From Mycetohabitans rhizoxinica HKI 454 (GTDB lineage: Bacteria; Pseudomonadota; Gammaproteobacteria; Burkholderiales; Burkholderiaceae): DNA of 64,000 nt. The translations under genes and the position numbers were made by a program. This document shows, in pieces, positions 47,601 through 56,400 of the stretch (positions are counted from its first letter, which is position 1; the number at the start of each line of letters is the position of its first letter). The stretch covers positions 226,065 to 290,064 of the forward strand of contig NC_014718.1 of the NCBI RefSeq assembly GCF_000198775.1, given 5' to 3'. Under the pieces are notes generated by a model. That model worked only from the letters and a program-made list of their open reading frames with translations. It made no database searches and was not told where the DNA came from.

Positions 47601-47661
47601 CGCGAGCGGCATTGCGTTGCGGGTGATGCACTGGGAAGCGGGAAAACCTGAACACGATTGA
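41665..47661 (+). CDS. Natural TcB-TcC fusion, N-terminal part (Tc locus 1)
   Basis: This 1998-residue protein joins a whole TcB to most of a TcC. The TcB part (about 1-1430) has the SpvB-like start LPKGGGAIQGLSETLS, VCBS/FG-GAP-like LADLDGSGAADLIYLD near residue 615 (the propeller that docks on TcA) and Rhs-type shell repeats. The fusion point is near residue 1432-1445, in the segment EDENDTGDDPLYRGTP. In Tc locus 2 the same place holds a stop and a new start. The TcC part then runs as YD repeats to residue 1998, where the frame ends at TGA; the expected continuation lies in the next frame. Start ATG 41665 follows AAGGAT; a GTG three bases earlier is less likely. Confidence 0.88.
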   Translation: MDRTIRAESNTPRVIELPSLSLPKGGGAIQGLSETLSVGGVSGAASLTLTLPTTDAGGITPALALAYSSGAGNGAFGLGVALSMPSISRRTAKGVPRYTDTDEFVDAGGEVLVRVGETADQTLNDRVFHVTPYAPRIASSFDRLDYWQAQDDASCAFWRVQAADGTQHLFGYTQAARLADPATPEHIARWCLEESVTPHGEHVYYAYQGEDNSGIDTSVPVEQPRERRAQRYLKRVCYGNRQACADLYLMSGTPVPTNWYFELVFDYGEHAADANAIPTYAPQRAWCARLDPFSDYAAGFEVRTHRLCRQVLMFHRFEALGPDPVLVRRLYLEYDEQPVLSRLRAAWMTGYGPDPASGEPAAVSLPPVELDFGTFVLGQGQFESFAPLAGLNDGMVYQLVDLYGEGVPGVLYRDGTSYWYRAPVRAENGEDAIAYEAWQALPQLPVGGLGPNTRQSLMDLTGNGQLDWVIAQPGLAGFFALGPDKHWQAFVPFSAFPTEFLHPDAQLVNLVGAGLPDLALIGPKSVRLYANRREAGFDRPEEVPYTPPGRLPGNNGAHTELVAFSDVLGSGQPHLVRVRHDTLVCWPNLGRARLGAPITLATLPFEAHTFHPARVRLADLDGSGAADLIYLDSTSFQVFFNHGGNGLAEPVVFAWPDGVHYDDTCQVSFADIHGTGCAALVLTVPHPTPRHWVCDFVAGKKPYLLERVNNNRGLDTQLTYRSSAQAWLDEKQATPDAVSHLPFPVQVISQVTHTDEITGNTLTQTYQYRHGFYDGYEREFAGFGSLEQWDTERNASNADDDTLTAPVLTKTWFRVGAEQDDAPHADYYAGDEKAPALGPTRWTDDQHQPIAQPDAELLRAMRRALRGRVMREEVYGVDDTPAAAHPYTVTEYRYQVRVVHDAPDARVLLPMQLEQWSAQYERMPDDPMMTHQVLLQADQYGYPTDTATVHYPRRTNPAPSDECQDTQQQQLRVTRTQQRWIHLNQPNAPWRLGLPCEAKAQALQPPASAGEWLGYEQLTDGRMDTAPGELIHWQRQNYADAHDSVLPFGQASVEGLLACTWQAEMTLEMLQQACDGLPPPGALEPWVEQARYRIEEGYYWIESPRAHYLGASHFYRLSHQRDAFGAETHIEYDGSGLCVTRVTDALGYVMQADHDYRRLQPTCVVDVNENRHEAAYDPLGRVRVTSFYGTQGDGKVGFAPVNEYRSAVTTLDAALADPAGAIQHAASVWYDALSSWMGRLEPSTLNESEQAMLCRHGLLTADGQIRARWRWLTAAPPGLSLERWAHIQVQLEQAPRTPMHTVRFTSDGYPDNAHQQIRCTVAFTDGLGRALQTKQRVAAGPAWTSDAHGNLVLEAGQPVSQDTPTRWAVSGLVEYNNKGLAVRVYQPYFIDTPRYVNDASLRQCAPHDTLYYDPLGRNTRVQTAAGYQRRSRFEVWFDTHEDENDTGDDPLYRGTPTVEVRDNRGLTVRQIRYNRVPDDPERQVLVTRHAFDASGALVSSADPRHVGPDTVNFHYQRTLSGQLLRTDSVDAGAQLQLRDARGLITWMASGNGHGQHWTYDLLGRPIARFEQPAGVTQACRERLIYGAPDSDARRNDRGQLVRHADPAGINEIGGYSLSGEPLSETRGFLATLDAPDWPEDEAAQRALLESERYISRWTYNALGETVTHTDAGGHCRRYELNIAGQLQTVWLRLAGQNERCVASDFIYNAASQPLQVRAGNGVVRTYVYEVSTQRLSCLSAQRERDATVLQNLIYTYDPVGNITRIEDAAQPVHYTRNQRVEAASDYRYDALYQLVQATGRESAQASQQSAALPLWQSLDATQRVNYTRQYTYDASGNLCQMQHTGAQHYTLRMVVAAGSNRAVPEAWDAAPEQVDRYFDANGNLTQLQPGQPVDWNTCDQLSRVVQIERGDNESDDERYAYSSAGQRARKVRRWRAGSQQHSDDVRYLPGLERREHRQADVDDPTRSNVTEALQVVVVDASGIALRVMHWEAGKPEHD

Positions 47662-47671
47662 TAACGATCAA

Positions 47672-48811
47672 GTGCGCTACAGTCTGGATAATCAGTTGGG
47701 CTCGAGCACGCTGGAGCTTGATAACACGGGGCAGTTGCTTACCTACGAAGAATATTATCCGTACGGTGGCACCGCAGTGTGGGCGGCAAAAAGCGAGTTG
47801 GAGGCGAAATACAAGTACGTGCGCTACTCGGGTAAGGAGCGTGATGCGACCGGGCTCTATTATTATGGGTACCGTTACTATATGCCTTGGCTAGGGCGAT
47901 GGCTCAATCCCGATCCGGCTAGAATAGTCGATGGCTTGAATCTCTATCAGATGGTAAAAAATAGTCCAATTTTACGCTATGATGATAATGGCCTGATGTG
48001 GAAGACGGCCATTACAGGAGTAACTGGAGTGGCCGGGGTTGTTTACGAAGCCTATAAGCATAGGCAAAAATTACCTGCTCATTCGGAGACTGAAATTAAA
48101 GCACATGAAGCTTCAAAAAAAACTTACGGTGACCAGAAGGCAGACGAGATAATTAATAAAATCGGTGAAAGAAAAGATAAGTTTGATATATCTATAAAAA
48201 TAGAGGAAACTATAATAGGCAGGGTTAAGGCAGTAGGCCACGTTGCTCAAGGTAAAGTGCCAGGCGTGGAAGCACTAAAAACAGGCGTTGATACTGTGGC
48301 AACCGTCGGGGAATTTGCTACTACGGGTGATGTGAAGCAGGTGAATAAATCTGCTTTGACAAAGGCTGCTGCAACCGATGCCTATAATAATCTAGGTTTA
48401 AGTGTTGAGGCGATAAAAAAGGCTTCTAAGGGTGCGGCCGTAGCGACGACAATGTCTTCAGAGAAAAATGAAGAGCTTGTAACAGCTGCTAACCAATTCA
48501 AAGAAGAGGTAAAAGACGAAGTCATAACAGGTGTGGCGACTGGTATGAGTGTTGGTGCTGTGTTGGACGGTGCGGCAGCAGTAGTGCCTCATCCAGCCGC
48601 AAAGATAGCCTTAAAAGGGGCATCAGTTCTTTGGCGTGTTGGTGGGGCAGTCAATATGGCGGAGAAAGTTGCTGAGGCATCAGAAAAACATAAAGAAGCC
48701 ATATCAAGCGAGTTTGGCCATGAAGCGTTCAGTCAAATGAAAAATATAAATAGTATAAAAAGGGGGGAGATACTGGAAAAATACAAAATTATGACAGGAG
48801 GTAAAAGTTAG
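47672..48811 (+). CDS. End of TcC cocoon plus unknown C-terminal toxin (Tc locus 1)
   Basis: The frame continues the TcC part of the upstream gene. Residues 1-108 are the Rhs-associated core (YSLDNQLGSSTLELDN, YEEYYPYGGTAVW, RDATGLYYYGYRYYMPWLGR, NLYQMVKNSP, ending YDDNGL), where Tc and Rhs proteins cut themselves to free the toxin inside the shell. Residues 109-379 are the released effector. It is AT-rich, lacks Cys, and is rich in Ala, Val, Gly and Lys with helical stretches such as GVATGMSVGAVLDGAAAVV. I recognise no ADP-ribosyltransferase or deaminase motif. A net +1 shift in 47643-47650 would join it to the upstream protein. A GTG is used as nominal start; no ribosome site supports separate translation. 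Confidence 0.8.
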   Translation: MRYSLDNQLGSSTLELDNTGQLLTYEEYYPYGGTAVWAAKSELEAKYKYVRYSGKERDATGLYYYGYRYYMPWLGRWLNPDPARIVDGLNLYQMVKNSPILRYDDNGLMWKTAITGVTGVAGVVYEAYKHRQKLPAHSETEIKAHEASKKTYGDQKADEIINKIGERKDKFDISIKIEETIIGRVKAVGHVAQGKVPGVEALKTGVDTVATVGEFATTGDVKQVNKSALTKAAATDAYNNLGLSVEAIKKASKGAAVATTMSSEKNEELVTAANQFKEEVKDEVITGVATGMSVGAVLDGAAAVVPHPAAKIALKGASVLWRVGGAVNMAEKVAEASEKHKEAISSEFGHEAFSQMKNINSIKRGEILEKYKIMTGGKS

Positions 48812-48910
48812 AAATTTTTATGTGGCTTTTGCCGCTTAGCTTGTGAACAAAAGCCGCCTTGGAGTGTGTCACGAACACGGACGGGAGCCTGTGATGCTGT
48901 ATTAAAGACT

Positions 48911-49716
48911 AGGCATGTGGGGAGCGCGAGCGAGTCGAGCGGTAGCACGGGGGCGAATTGGGCCAGCGGGAGCAGTCGGTTGACGGCTGTGACACGACAT
49001 AATTGTAATGTAAAAATTAGGAGTACGTTGCATAATGCAAGCGCTCCGTACCAGAATGCCTGATGGGCTAAGCGGGGCATTAGCTCGAGGTGGTGCGCAA
49101 TAGGCTATTTATGTGGCGCGCGCCAGTCAAGAGCGTCATCGGGCGAGCGCGGGTACGGCACCCGGTGAGATCGTGACGTCCCCGTGTGGCGGGCGGTCGG
49201 ACTCAACGCTGCTGCTGGATTATCGTGGCGTAGAGCAATGGTGATTTGATGATGGCTGAGGCGATTGAGTCGCTTCATATCATGCAATCGCGCGGATGGT
49301 GCTTGTCACGCAGCCGCGTCCTTCTGCGAGGCGGCACAGCCCCGGCAGGTCAACGCCTGATGGTGCCCACGGCAATTTGTCGCATTGAATAAAGGGAATT
49401 CGCTTGAATGTTTTCCGGCTAGTGCTTTACAGTTGTTGCTAACTTAAGTGTCGAAGCAGCGTATGGCAGTTGAGCATGACGCTCAAACGCGTTGTGAGCA
49501 GCAGTCAAACGATGAGGCGACCTGTTAGCGAACGGGTGCATCGCAGTAACCGTTTTTGCTGAATAAAGACGACGTCTGGAGGGAAGAAGATGAAGAAGTA
49601 CCCCAGCTTAAACACAATGACCTCGCGCCTGCGCGGCACGTCTATTTTCTCTGTTTTATCCTGCTCCCGAATTTTGTCCGCTTGACGTACGGCGACACAG
49701 TTTTGCTTTAAGTGCG
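48911..49716. repeat. Copy B of the Tc-leader repeat (about 0.8 kb)
   Basis: This is the second copy of the block at 33372-34210, in direct orientation, lying between the toxin end of Tc locus 1 and the first gene of Tc locus 2. Two 60-codon minus-strand frames occur at matching places in the copies, but they differ by about 8 residues for about 15 base changes, which does not look like protein-level selection. The block therefore seems non-coding, with a possible short peptide at its right end. Confidence 0.85.
49590..49685 (+). CDS. Possible leader peptide in repeat copy B
   Basis: ATG preceded by GGAGGG (49578-49583) opens a 31-codon frame whose first 15 residues (MKKYPSLNTMTSRLR) equal those of the copy at 34087. 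The tail differs. The conserved ribosome site and N-terminus are the evidence; a function is unknown. Confidence 0.3.
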   Translation: MKKYPSLNTMTSRLRGTSIFSVLSCSRILSA

Positions 49717-49856
49717 TGCAGCCCGAGGTTGACGGACAGCACTATCTTGGTGAAGTGTCCTGTTGGGCACGCGTTCGTGCGCATATCTGTCATCAGTCGA
49801 GCAGTCCTGGCTCGTGCTGAATTGCTTTATGTGGCTAACCTTTGCCTGGAGGCAAG

Positions 49857-52800
49857 ATGAATCAAAAGACTAGCCCGCTGATTAACGTGCTTGAGAGCCG
49901 ATATGGCGCCACAGGCCAGCTTGCCACACTGGGCTACGAGTCGGTATTCGATGTGTCGCGTGTGACACGCGAGCAATTTATTCGCGAGCATCGCGAGCGG
50001 ATCAGCGTGCAAAGCGCGGGTGTGCTGTATGACCAAGCGCTCGGGTACGCGCAGCAAGTGGCGTTTCGTTTTCGTCAGCGGCGCCTAACCCGTTTGGTGC
50101 AGCAAACATTGGGGCCCTTTACGGTACCGGGTCCCAGCTATGACGAGCAGTTTCAAGTGAACTGGCACCAGATGAGCGCGGTCGATGCCATTGAAGCGAA
50201 TACGTCACCGGCGGCCTACCTAGTGTCCCTGTATAACTTGGCGATAAAACAGGAAAATGATAATGCCAGCGCGCCGGGCAATAACGCCATCCATCCGCTC
50301 GCGCAACGCCGCCCCGATATTCCAAAGCTGGTGGTGGACAACGACAGCCTGAATCAGCGGCTACCTGCGTTGACGATGGTCAACCAAATTCTGAACAGCG
50401 CGATTGAACCGACCTTGCCCACCGGCAAGACGGTGGATGAAATATTGGCCGCTACTTACTATCCCCACACGCTGCCCTATCATTTTGCGTATCAGCAAAC
50501 TACCGAGGGTTTCGCTGTGAGCGGTACATCACTGGCGGACGTGATACAGCAGGTGGACACCGCATGGCCCTACTTTATTAAACCTATTACAGGGACCGAC
50601 ACGCCAGCAAGAAAGCATGCGATACAGCTTGCCAGCCCATTGGCGCCGCCGCTGCAAGCATTGCTGAAAACACCCCCGTATTTTAGTACCCATATGCTGA
50701 CGTTAGAGCAGCTCACAGCGCAATGGGGCAGTGGAGATTACTCGACTACTGAGATGACGTTGTGGCAAGACCTTAGTGCTCACGCTTATGTCACGCCATT
50801 GCAGGAATCCGTGGTAGACGGGCCAACTGAGTTGATTTGGAATGGCGAGGACGTTGCTGCAAAAATTACATTAAAAACAAGTGGTGGTCAAACAGTTGTG
50901 GTAAGGGGAAAAAGAAAAGAATATTGGAATCGGAGCATAAATAATGCAAGTATGACGGATGGCGCCCCTTACCAACGCTATCCCCAGCTTCAGTTCATCG
51001 ATGCAGATAATGCCGAATTGGATCTAAGAAAAGACCCGCTGCGCGCTGATTTTTTTATCCGTATGCAGCAATATTCTGATAATAAAAGCTATTACACTGA
51101 CATCAGCTTTACGTTGATTCTGGATGGTAACGAGCGCCCTGTACTTTATACTACAACTCAAAAGGATTTTTACAAAAATCAGTTTGGTATTAATCCTGAT
51201 CTCATTGTGAAGGATTATCCAACTTATTTTAGCTCGGTCAAGATTCTGACCGAGCGCACGGGGCTGACTGTCTCGCAGTTGGAAAACATGCTTTGCGCGC
51301 GAGTTGGCGGCGATACGGTGGTGTTGTCGCCGAATATCGTGATTCGTAACGCGATTTTTACCAACGGGCATACCGATCAAACTCCGCATATGCCGTACCA
51401 TTATGGCGCCGTCTATTTGCACGCGGGGAAAAAACCAGCGATTGCCATGATGCAAGACGACGATGGCAAATTGACCCTAACCGGCTTAACAGACGATCGC
51501 CTGGATCGGCTCAATCGCCTGATGCGCGTGCAGCGTGCCATGCAGCTACCGTTTGATCAACTTGATCAACTCATCATCGCCGGCATGCGTGCCGAAGGGG
51601 CCGATCCCCGAAAAGCGGACGGTAACCTTGGCCTGTACATGAACGCAAATACGACGCGGCTGCTCGGTGTCTTTTGCCACTATCGACAGCATTACGGTGC
51701 AACCGCGGAGCAGTTTGCCGCGCTGGTGCATCAGATCACCCCGTATGCGATCACGCCCAATGTGCCGCTGCTCGACCGCTTGTTTAACAGTCAGCGACTA
51801 TTTGATGAGCCGTACACGCTAGATTGGGAAAACGTCGATTACACGGCCACAGCCACGACGCCCAATAAGGGGCGTGATGCGCGCATCGCCAAGCAACTGG
51901 CTGCAGGCCTCAAACTGACCGATGCAGAATTCGCGTTGCTGGCTGGACTTGTGGCACAGCACCAGGGCAATATAACTGAACATACGTTCCCCAACAGTCT
52001 CGATGCCGTATCTGCGCTGTACCGTTTAACGACCCTAGCGCGGTGGCTTGACATGTCAATTGCCAGCGCGCTCGCGCTGATTCGCTTGTTGGACAACGCC
52101 AAGATGTTGGGTGACGATCGTCCGCTGTTGGCTCAACTGGCCGGGGTGCCGTCCATTGCGGTGTTAAACGAGAACGGCGAGGGGAAAACGCATGATGTGC
52201 TCGATGGGCTGATGTTATTGTCCAATGCAGTGCACTGGCTGCAAGCACAAAACTTGACCGTGGAGCAATGTGCGATGTGGCTGCTGCCGGTGCCGCCGCA
52301 CATTGGCAACCAACGCCAGTTGGACTTTATCCGCCAGCTTAGTGAAAGTGTTGCACGCACGTTGGTGACGCCCACCCATTATGATCATTCGGGCGCCCCA
52401 TCGATCGATACCGAGGGGAAACCGATAGACTGGGGCGTGCTGATGACCGAAAAAGAGCTGGTCAATGCGCAGGGGCTAGTTATGGACAATGCGCATACGG
52501 CCACTCAAACGCAGATTGAAGCCGCGGTGCGTGCGGTAGTCGATCAGCAAAAGCTGGAGGCTGCGGAAAAGGCGCAAGCGACAGCGGCACTGAGCGCATT
52601 AATTTATAACGCACAACAATCGCAGCGCGGCATTTTGAGCAGTACGCTGGCGCAATTGCTGGCGCAGCCGCAAGCGGTGGTGTCGTCGCTGGTACGCTGG
52701 GCGGGTAGCACACCGTGCGCATTATTGCAGCACACGCTTGCGCTAAGCGAGCTCAGCAGTGCGCAGCAAATTCCCGCTGACTATCTGGCGTTGCTCGCGA

Positions 52801-53319
52801 TGCTGACGCGTGGGGCGCAGATGAGCACGTGTTTTCAACTGAGCGCCGCGATGCTGGACGCTTACCTTGCGCATCCGGCATGGTTTGGCGAGACCCACTC
52901 CTACGTTGACGGCACTCGATTTTGCCACGTTGTATCGCCTAGGCTGTTATCGCGATTGGTTGCATCAAACGTCACAGACAGAAAACGATTTGCTCGCTTA
53001 TTTAAGCTGGGTCAACGGTGAAAAACCGCCGCCTGCTGATGAGGTAGCGCAGTCGCTGGCGGGTTTGCTGGGATGGCAGGCCAACGAAGTGCAAGTGGCG
53101 GCGGCCTATGTAATGGGTAGCGAAGAGACCCCGGCACACATGGTGCCGCAAATCGCAACGATTCTACGCTTATACCACTTGTCACAGCAAACGGGTTTGG
53201 CAGTTGCGTCATTGGTCGCAACCGTGAGCATTGACCCCGAAAGTGACTATGCGAGTTGGCAGCAACTCGGACAGGCGGTCGCGGCCGCGAGCGAGCAGCA
53301 GATAACTTCCGTGTATTAG
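49857..53319 (+). pseudogene. TcA component, TcaA-like, frameshifted (Tc locus 2)
   Basis: Two overlapping frames give a TcaA-like protein of about 1150 residues. The first runs to 53021 and includes YGATGQLATLGYESVFDVSR, the VRP1-like AIEANTSPAAYLVSLYNLA, RRPDIPKLVVDNDSLNQRL and the shell helices. The second resumes at about 52900 with LDFATLYRLGCYRDWLHQTS and LLAYLSWVNG. The switch lies near 52890-52915 after HPAWFGE and equals a net gain of one base. GGAGG just before ATG 49857 fixes the start. The protein is clearly paralogous to the locus 1 TcaA but diverged. If the shift is real, the last 10-12 percent of the protein is lost. Confidence 0.8.
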
Positions 53320-53402
53320 CCACGCCTTGCTGGCAGGCGCAGCAGCTAAGCGATCAGCGTGCGCCGTTAGCGGCTCCGTAGTGCTTCATTTAAGAGACGA
53401 TC

Positions 53403-56400
53403 ATGCAAAGTAACTTTGCTAAACAGCTCAATGAATCCCGGCGCGATGCGCTACAGGCTTACTATCTCGGCTATGTGGCGCCGACGTTGCCGAATGTCGA
53501 GAACCAGCCAGTCACCGCGGACGATCTTTATCAATATTTGCTCATTGACACCAAGGTGGGCAAAGAGGTCGAGACTAGCCAGGTGGCGCAGGCCATCGCG
53601 AGCCTGCAGCAATACCTGTACCGCATTGCACTGAATCAGGAGCCGGGCTTCAATCCGATGTCACCGCAGGATGTGGCGTCCTGGCGTGAGATCGATAGTC
53701 AGTATGCGCGCTGGTCAGCCAGCCAACAGGTCAGTGACTATCCGGAAAACTATATTTTCCCGTCTACGCGTCAGGACAAAAGCCACTTTTTCGAGGAGCT
53801 GGAAAATTCTCTAAACCAAAATCGACTCAACGCGGACCGTGTGCAGGACGCGGTACTTAGCTACCTGAACGAGTTCGAGGCGGTCAGCAATTTGCTGGTA
53901 ATCAATGGCTGCTGCAGCCAGATTGATTTTGGTGGCGGGACCTATTATTTTATCGGGCGCACCGCTGCGGAGCCGCATAGCTATTACTGGCGCAGCATGG
54001 ATTTGAGTAAAAACGGGGGTACCGACGAATATCCGCAGATTACGCCAAACTGTTGGAATGATTGGCGAGCAATCGATCTGCCATTGAATAGTCGCAATGT
54101 ATTGAGTTGGACCGTACGGCCAGTATTTTTCAATAATCGGTTGTACGTCAGCTGGGTCGAGCGGGATCCTACACCGAAGAAAAAGAGCGACGGCACCAAC
54201 GTCACGCCGGAAGTGCATGCATACCGTGTGTACTACGGTTATTTGCGCTATGACGGCTCTTGGTCGGCACCCAATACCGCGGAACTGCAAGAAGTTAAGC
54301 AAGACGGGGGGAGTTCATCTGTGCTATCAGGCGGGGTGCTGGAGATTGAAGAAGGCACTAATTTCGTGTTAAGAAAAGTTGATACGGTCGCGATTGTGGA
54401 TTTCAGTCGCGGGGTACTTGGTGGCACGCGACCTGAAGGAAATCTATTTATCGGGATATTTGTTTATGAAGGTGGGCAGGATAAGATTCCCACGCAATCG
54501 GCATTTCTGTTTTGTGATACGTCTTTTATCAACATCGCCACCACTGGGGATAATGTTAAGCCAAACTTCTTAGTTTATCGGCCCGGCGAGCAAAAAAATG
54601 GTATTTTTTACCAATCGTTGCAATATAGTTTGCAAGGAAAAAAATACCGGATTCAATCGTGCGAGAAGAGATCCTCCCATACTGATTCAGGGATACCCAG
54701 CAGCTGGCCAGACGCTTTGGCCGCCCCTTCAGTGTCGATTGCCAACGACGGATTGACGCTGCAGGTTGGCGCTAACTTAGGTCGATGCCCCGATGAAACC
54801 CGTGACGGAGGCGTATGGGAAAGCCTGTATGTCTTTCCGGACACCGATCAGGCACCAGCCGGAAGCACAAGTAATCGAACGCATTATCATTTGACAGCGG
54901 GTGATGCTAGCCGGTCAATCAAGTTTAGCTTTGATGGGTCAAATTACCGTTTTTACAACACTAAGATTAAATACGATGCTGCTTATGGGAATGTGGATAT
55001 TTCGGCTGGTGTTTATACATTTTATACTGCTACTCTTCCTGACTACAGGGGAAACTGGGGTGGTCCGTTAAAATTTGTTACTGATGGCTCGCATAACATT
55101 GCTTTTAAAGGCGGTGTGCCTACTTCAAAAACACTGGACTTGCATGGAAAGTCTTTTCGCTTCTATAATAATCCAGCCACTGAAATATTTTTTTCTGTCG
55201 GTCCGGAAAATGGTTATTGGGATTCGTATCATTTAACTTATGCCATCAAAAAGAATGCCAATAAAATCAGTGTCACATACCAGTTCCAGCATAAACTAAA
55301 GGTTTATACAGTCCAAAATGGTAACGAAAAAAGCGTGGTGGCAAGCAATGAAACTGCACAACGCTGGGTGCTGCAACCGACGGACCACCGTGCGGCCACG
55401 CATGTGATTAGCAGCGAGGACTATCCAAACCAGGGAATTATTACCTACCATCTACGTCACGAGATTGTGCGCACACCGTCTTCTGGCAGTGCAGGTAGCG
55501 CTTATCAAACTTGGTCAGTGCAAGTTGAGTTGGTGTCCGTGGACACACCGACCCAGGTGCCCCAGCTGTGTACGCGCTATGATAGTCAGCAAGGCAATGT
55601 CCAATTTATTACCTTTAACGGTGTTCAAGCGGAAGACGGTGGGTTTGCGTTGCCTGATACGCGGCTCAATACGACGTTTGTGCGCGAATTGATTCGCCGG
55701 GCCAATGTTAGTTTGGGCACGCTGCTGCATTATACGACCCAGGCGATGCCGCAAGAACCGCAGTTGCGTGTCGATAGCGGTGCACCCGATGGTCGTTTGC
55801 AGCCAATGGACTTCACAAGTGCCAACGGTCTGTATTTTTGGGAGTTGTTTGTCCACGTGCCGTATCTGGTCGCCACTCGCTTTGGCGACGAAAACCAAAA
55901 CACCGACGCACAGCACTGGTTGCACTATATCTTCGATCCGTCTGCCAAAGATAAAGCCACGGATGCGGTCACCGGTCTGACCCCGCCCGATTACTGGAAC
56001 GTCTATCCACTCTGTCCGCTCGGCGAAGGCGCCAAGGTGGCGACGGCCAGCTTTTTAATGCGCGATGCGCTCAATCCGGATGCTCAAGCGTATGCCAATC
56101 CGGTTATCTATCAAAAAGCGGTATTTATGGCCTATGTGCGCACGCTCATTGCCACGGGCGATAACGAGTATCGGTTGCTTACGCCTGATGGCCTGACTGC
56201 CGCGCGCGTATTTTATGATCAGGCCCGCGAGCTGATGGGACCACTGCCTACGGTCTCGATGAGCAGTCATTGGAAGCCCAATACATTGGAGGCGATCGCG
56301 AGCCAAAAACATGCAGCGGTGCGTGAATTGGAGCACGAGCCAGGCGTACAGTGGCTGGCGTTGCCGGCACAAAACCTCAGTTTGCTCAGTATTTTAGACA

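Noticed and set aside
47640..47661. GGGAAAA as a programmed -1 slippery site in TcB-TcC
   Set aside because: It is in the right phase for a -1 slip, but a -1 shift runs at once into TGA. The downstream toxin frame needs +1, so this motif cannot rescue it.
41665..48811. Tandem DNA repeat or CRISPR-like array in the Tc genes
   Set aside because: The periodicity is at protein level (YD/Rhs repeats); no direct DNA repeats with spacers are present anywhere in the window.
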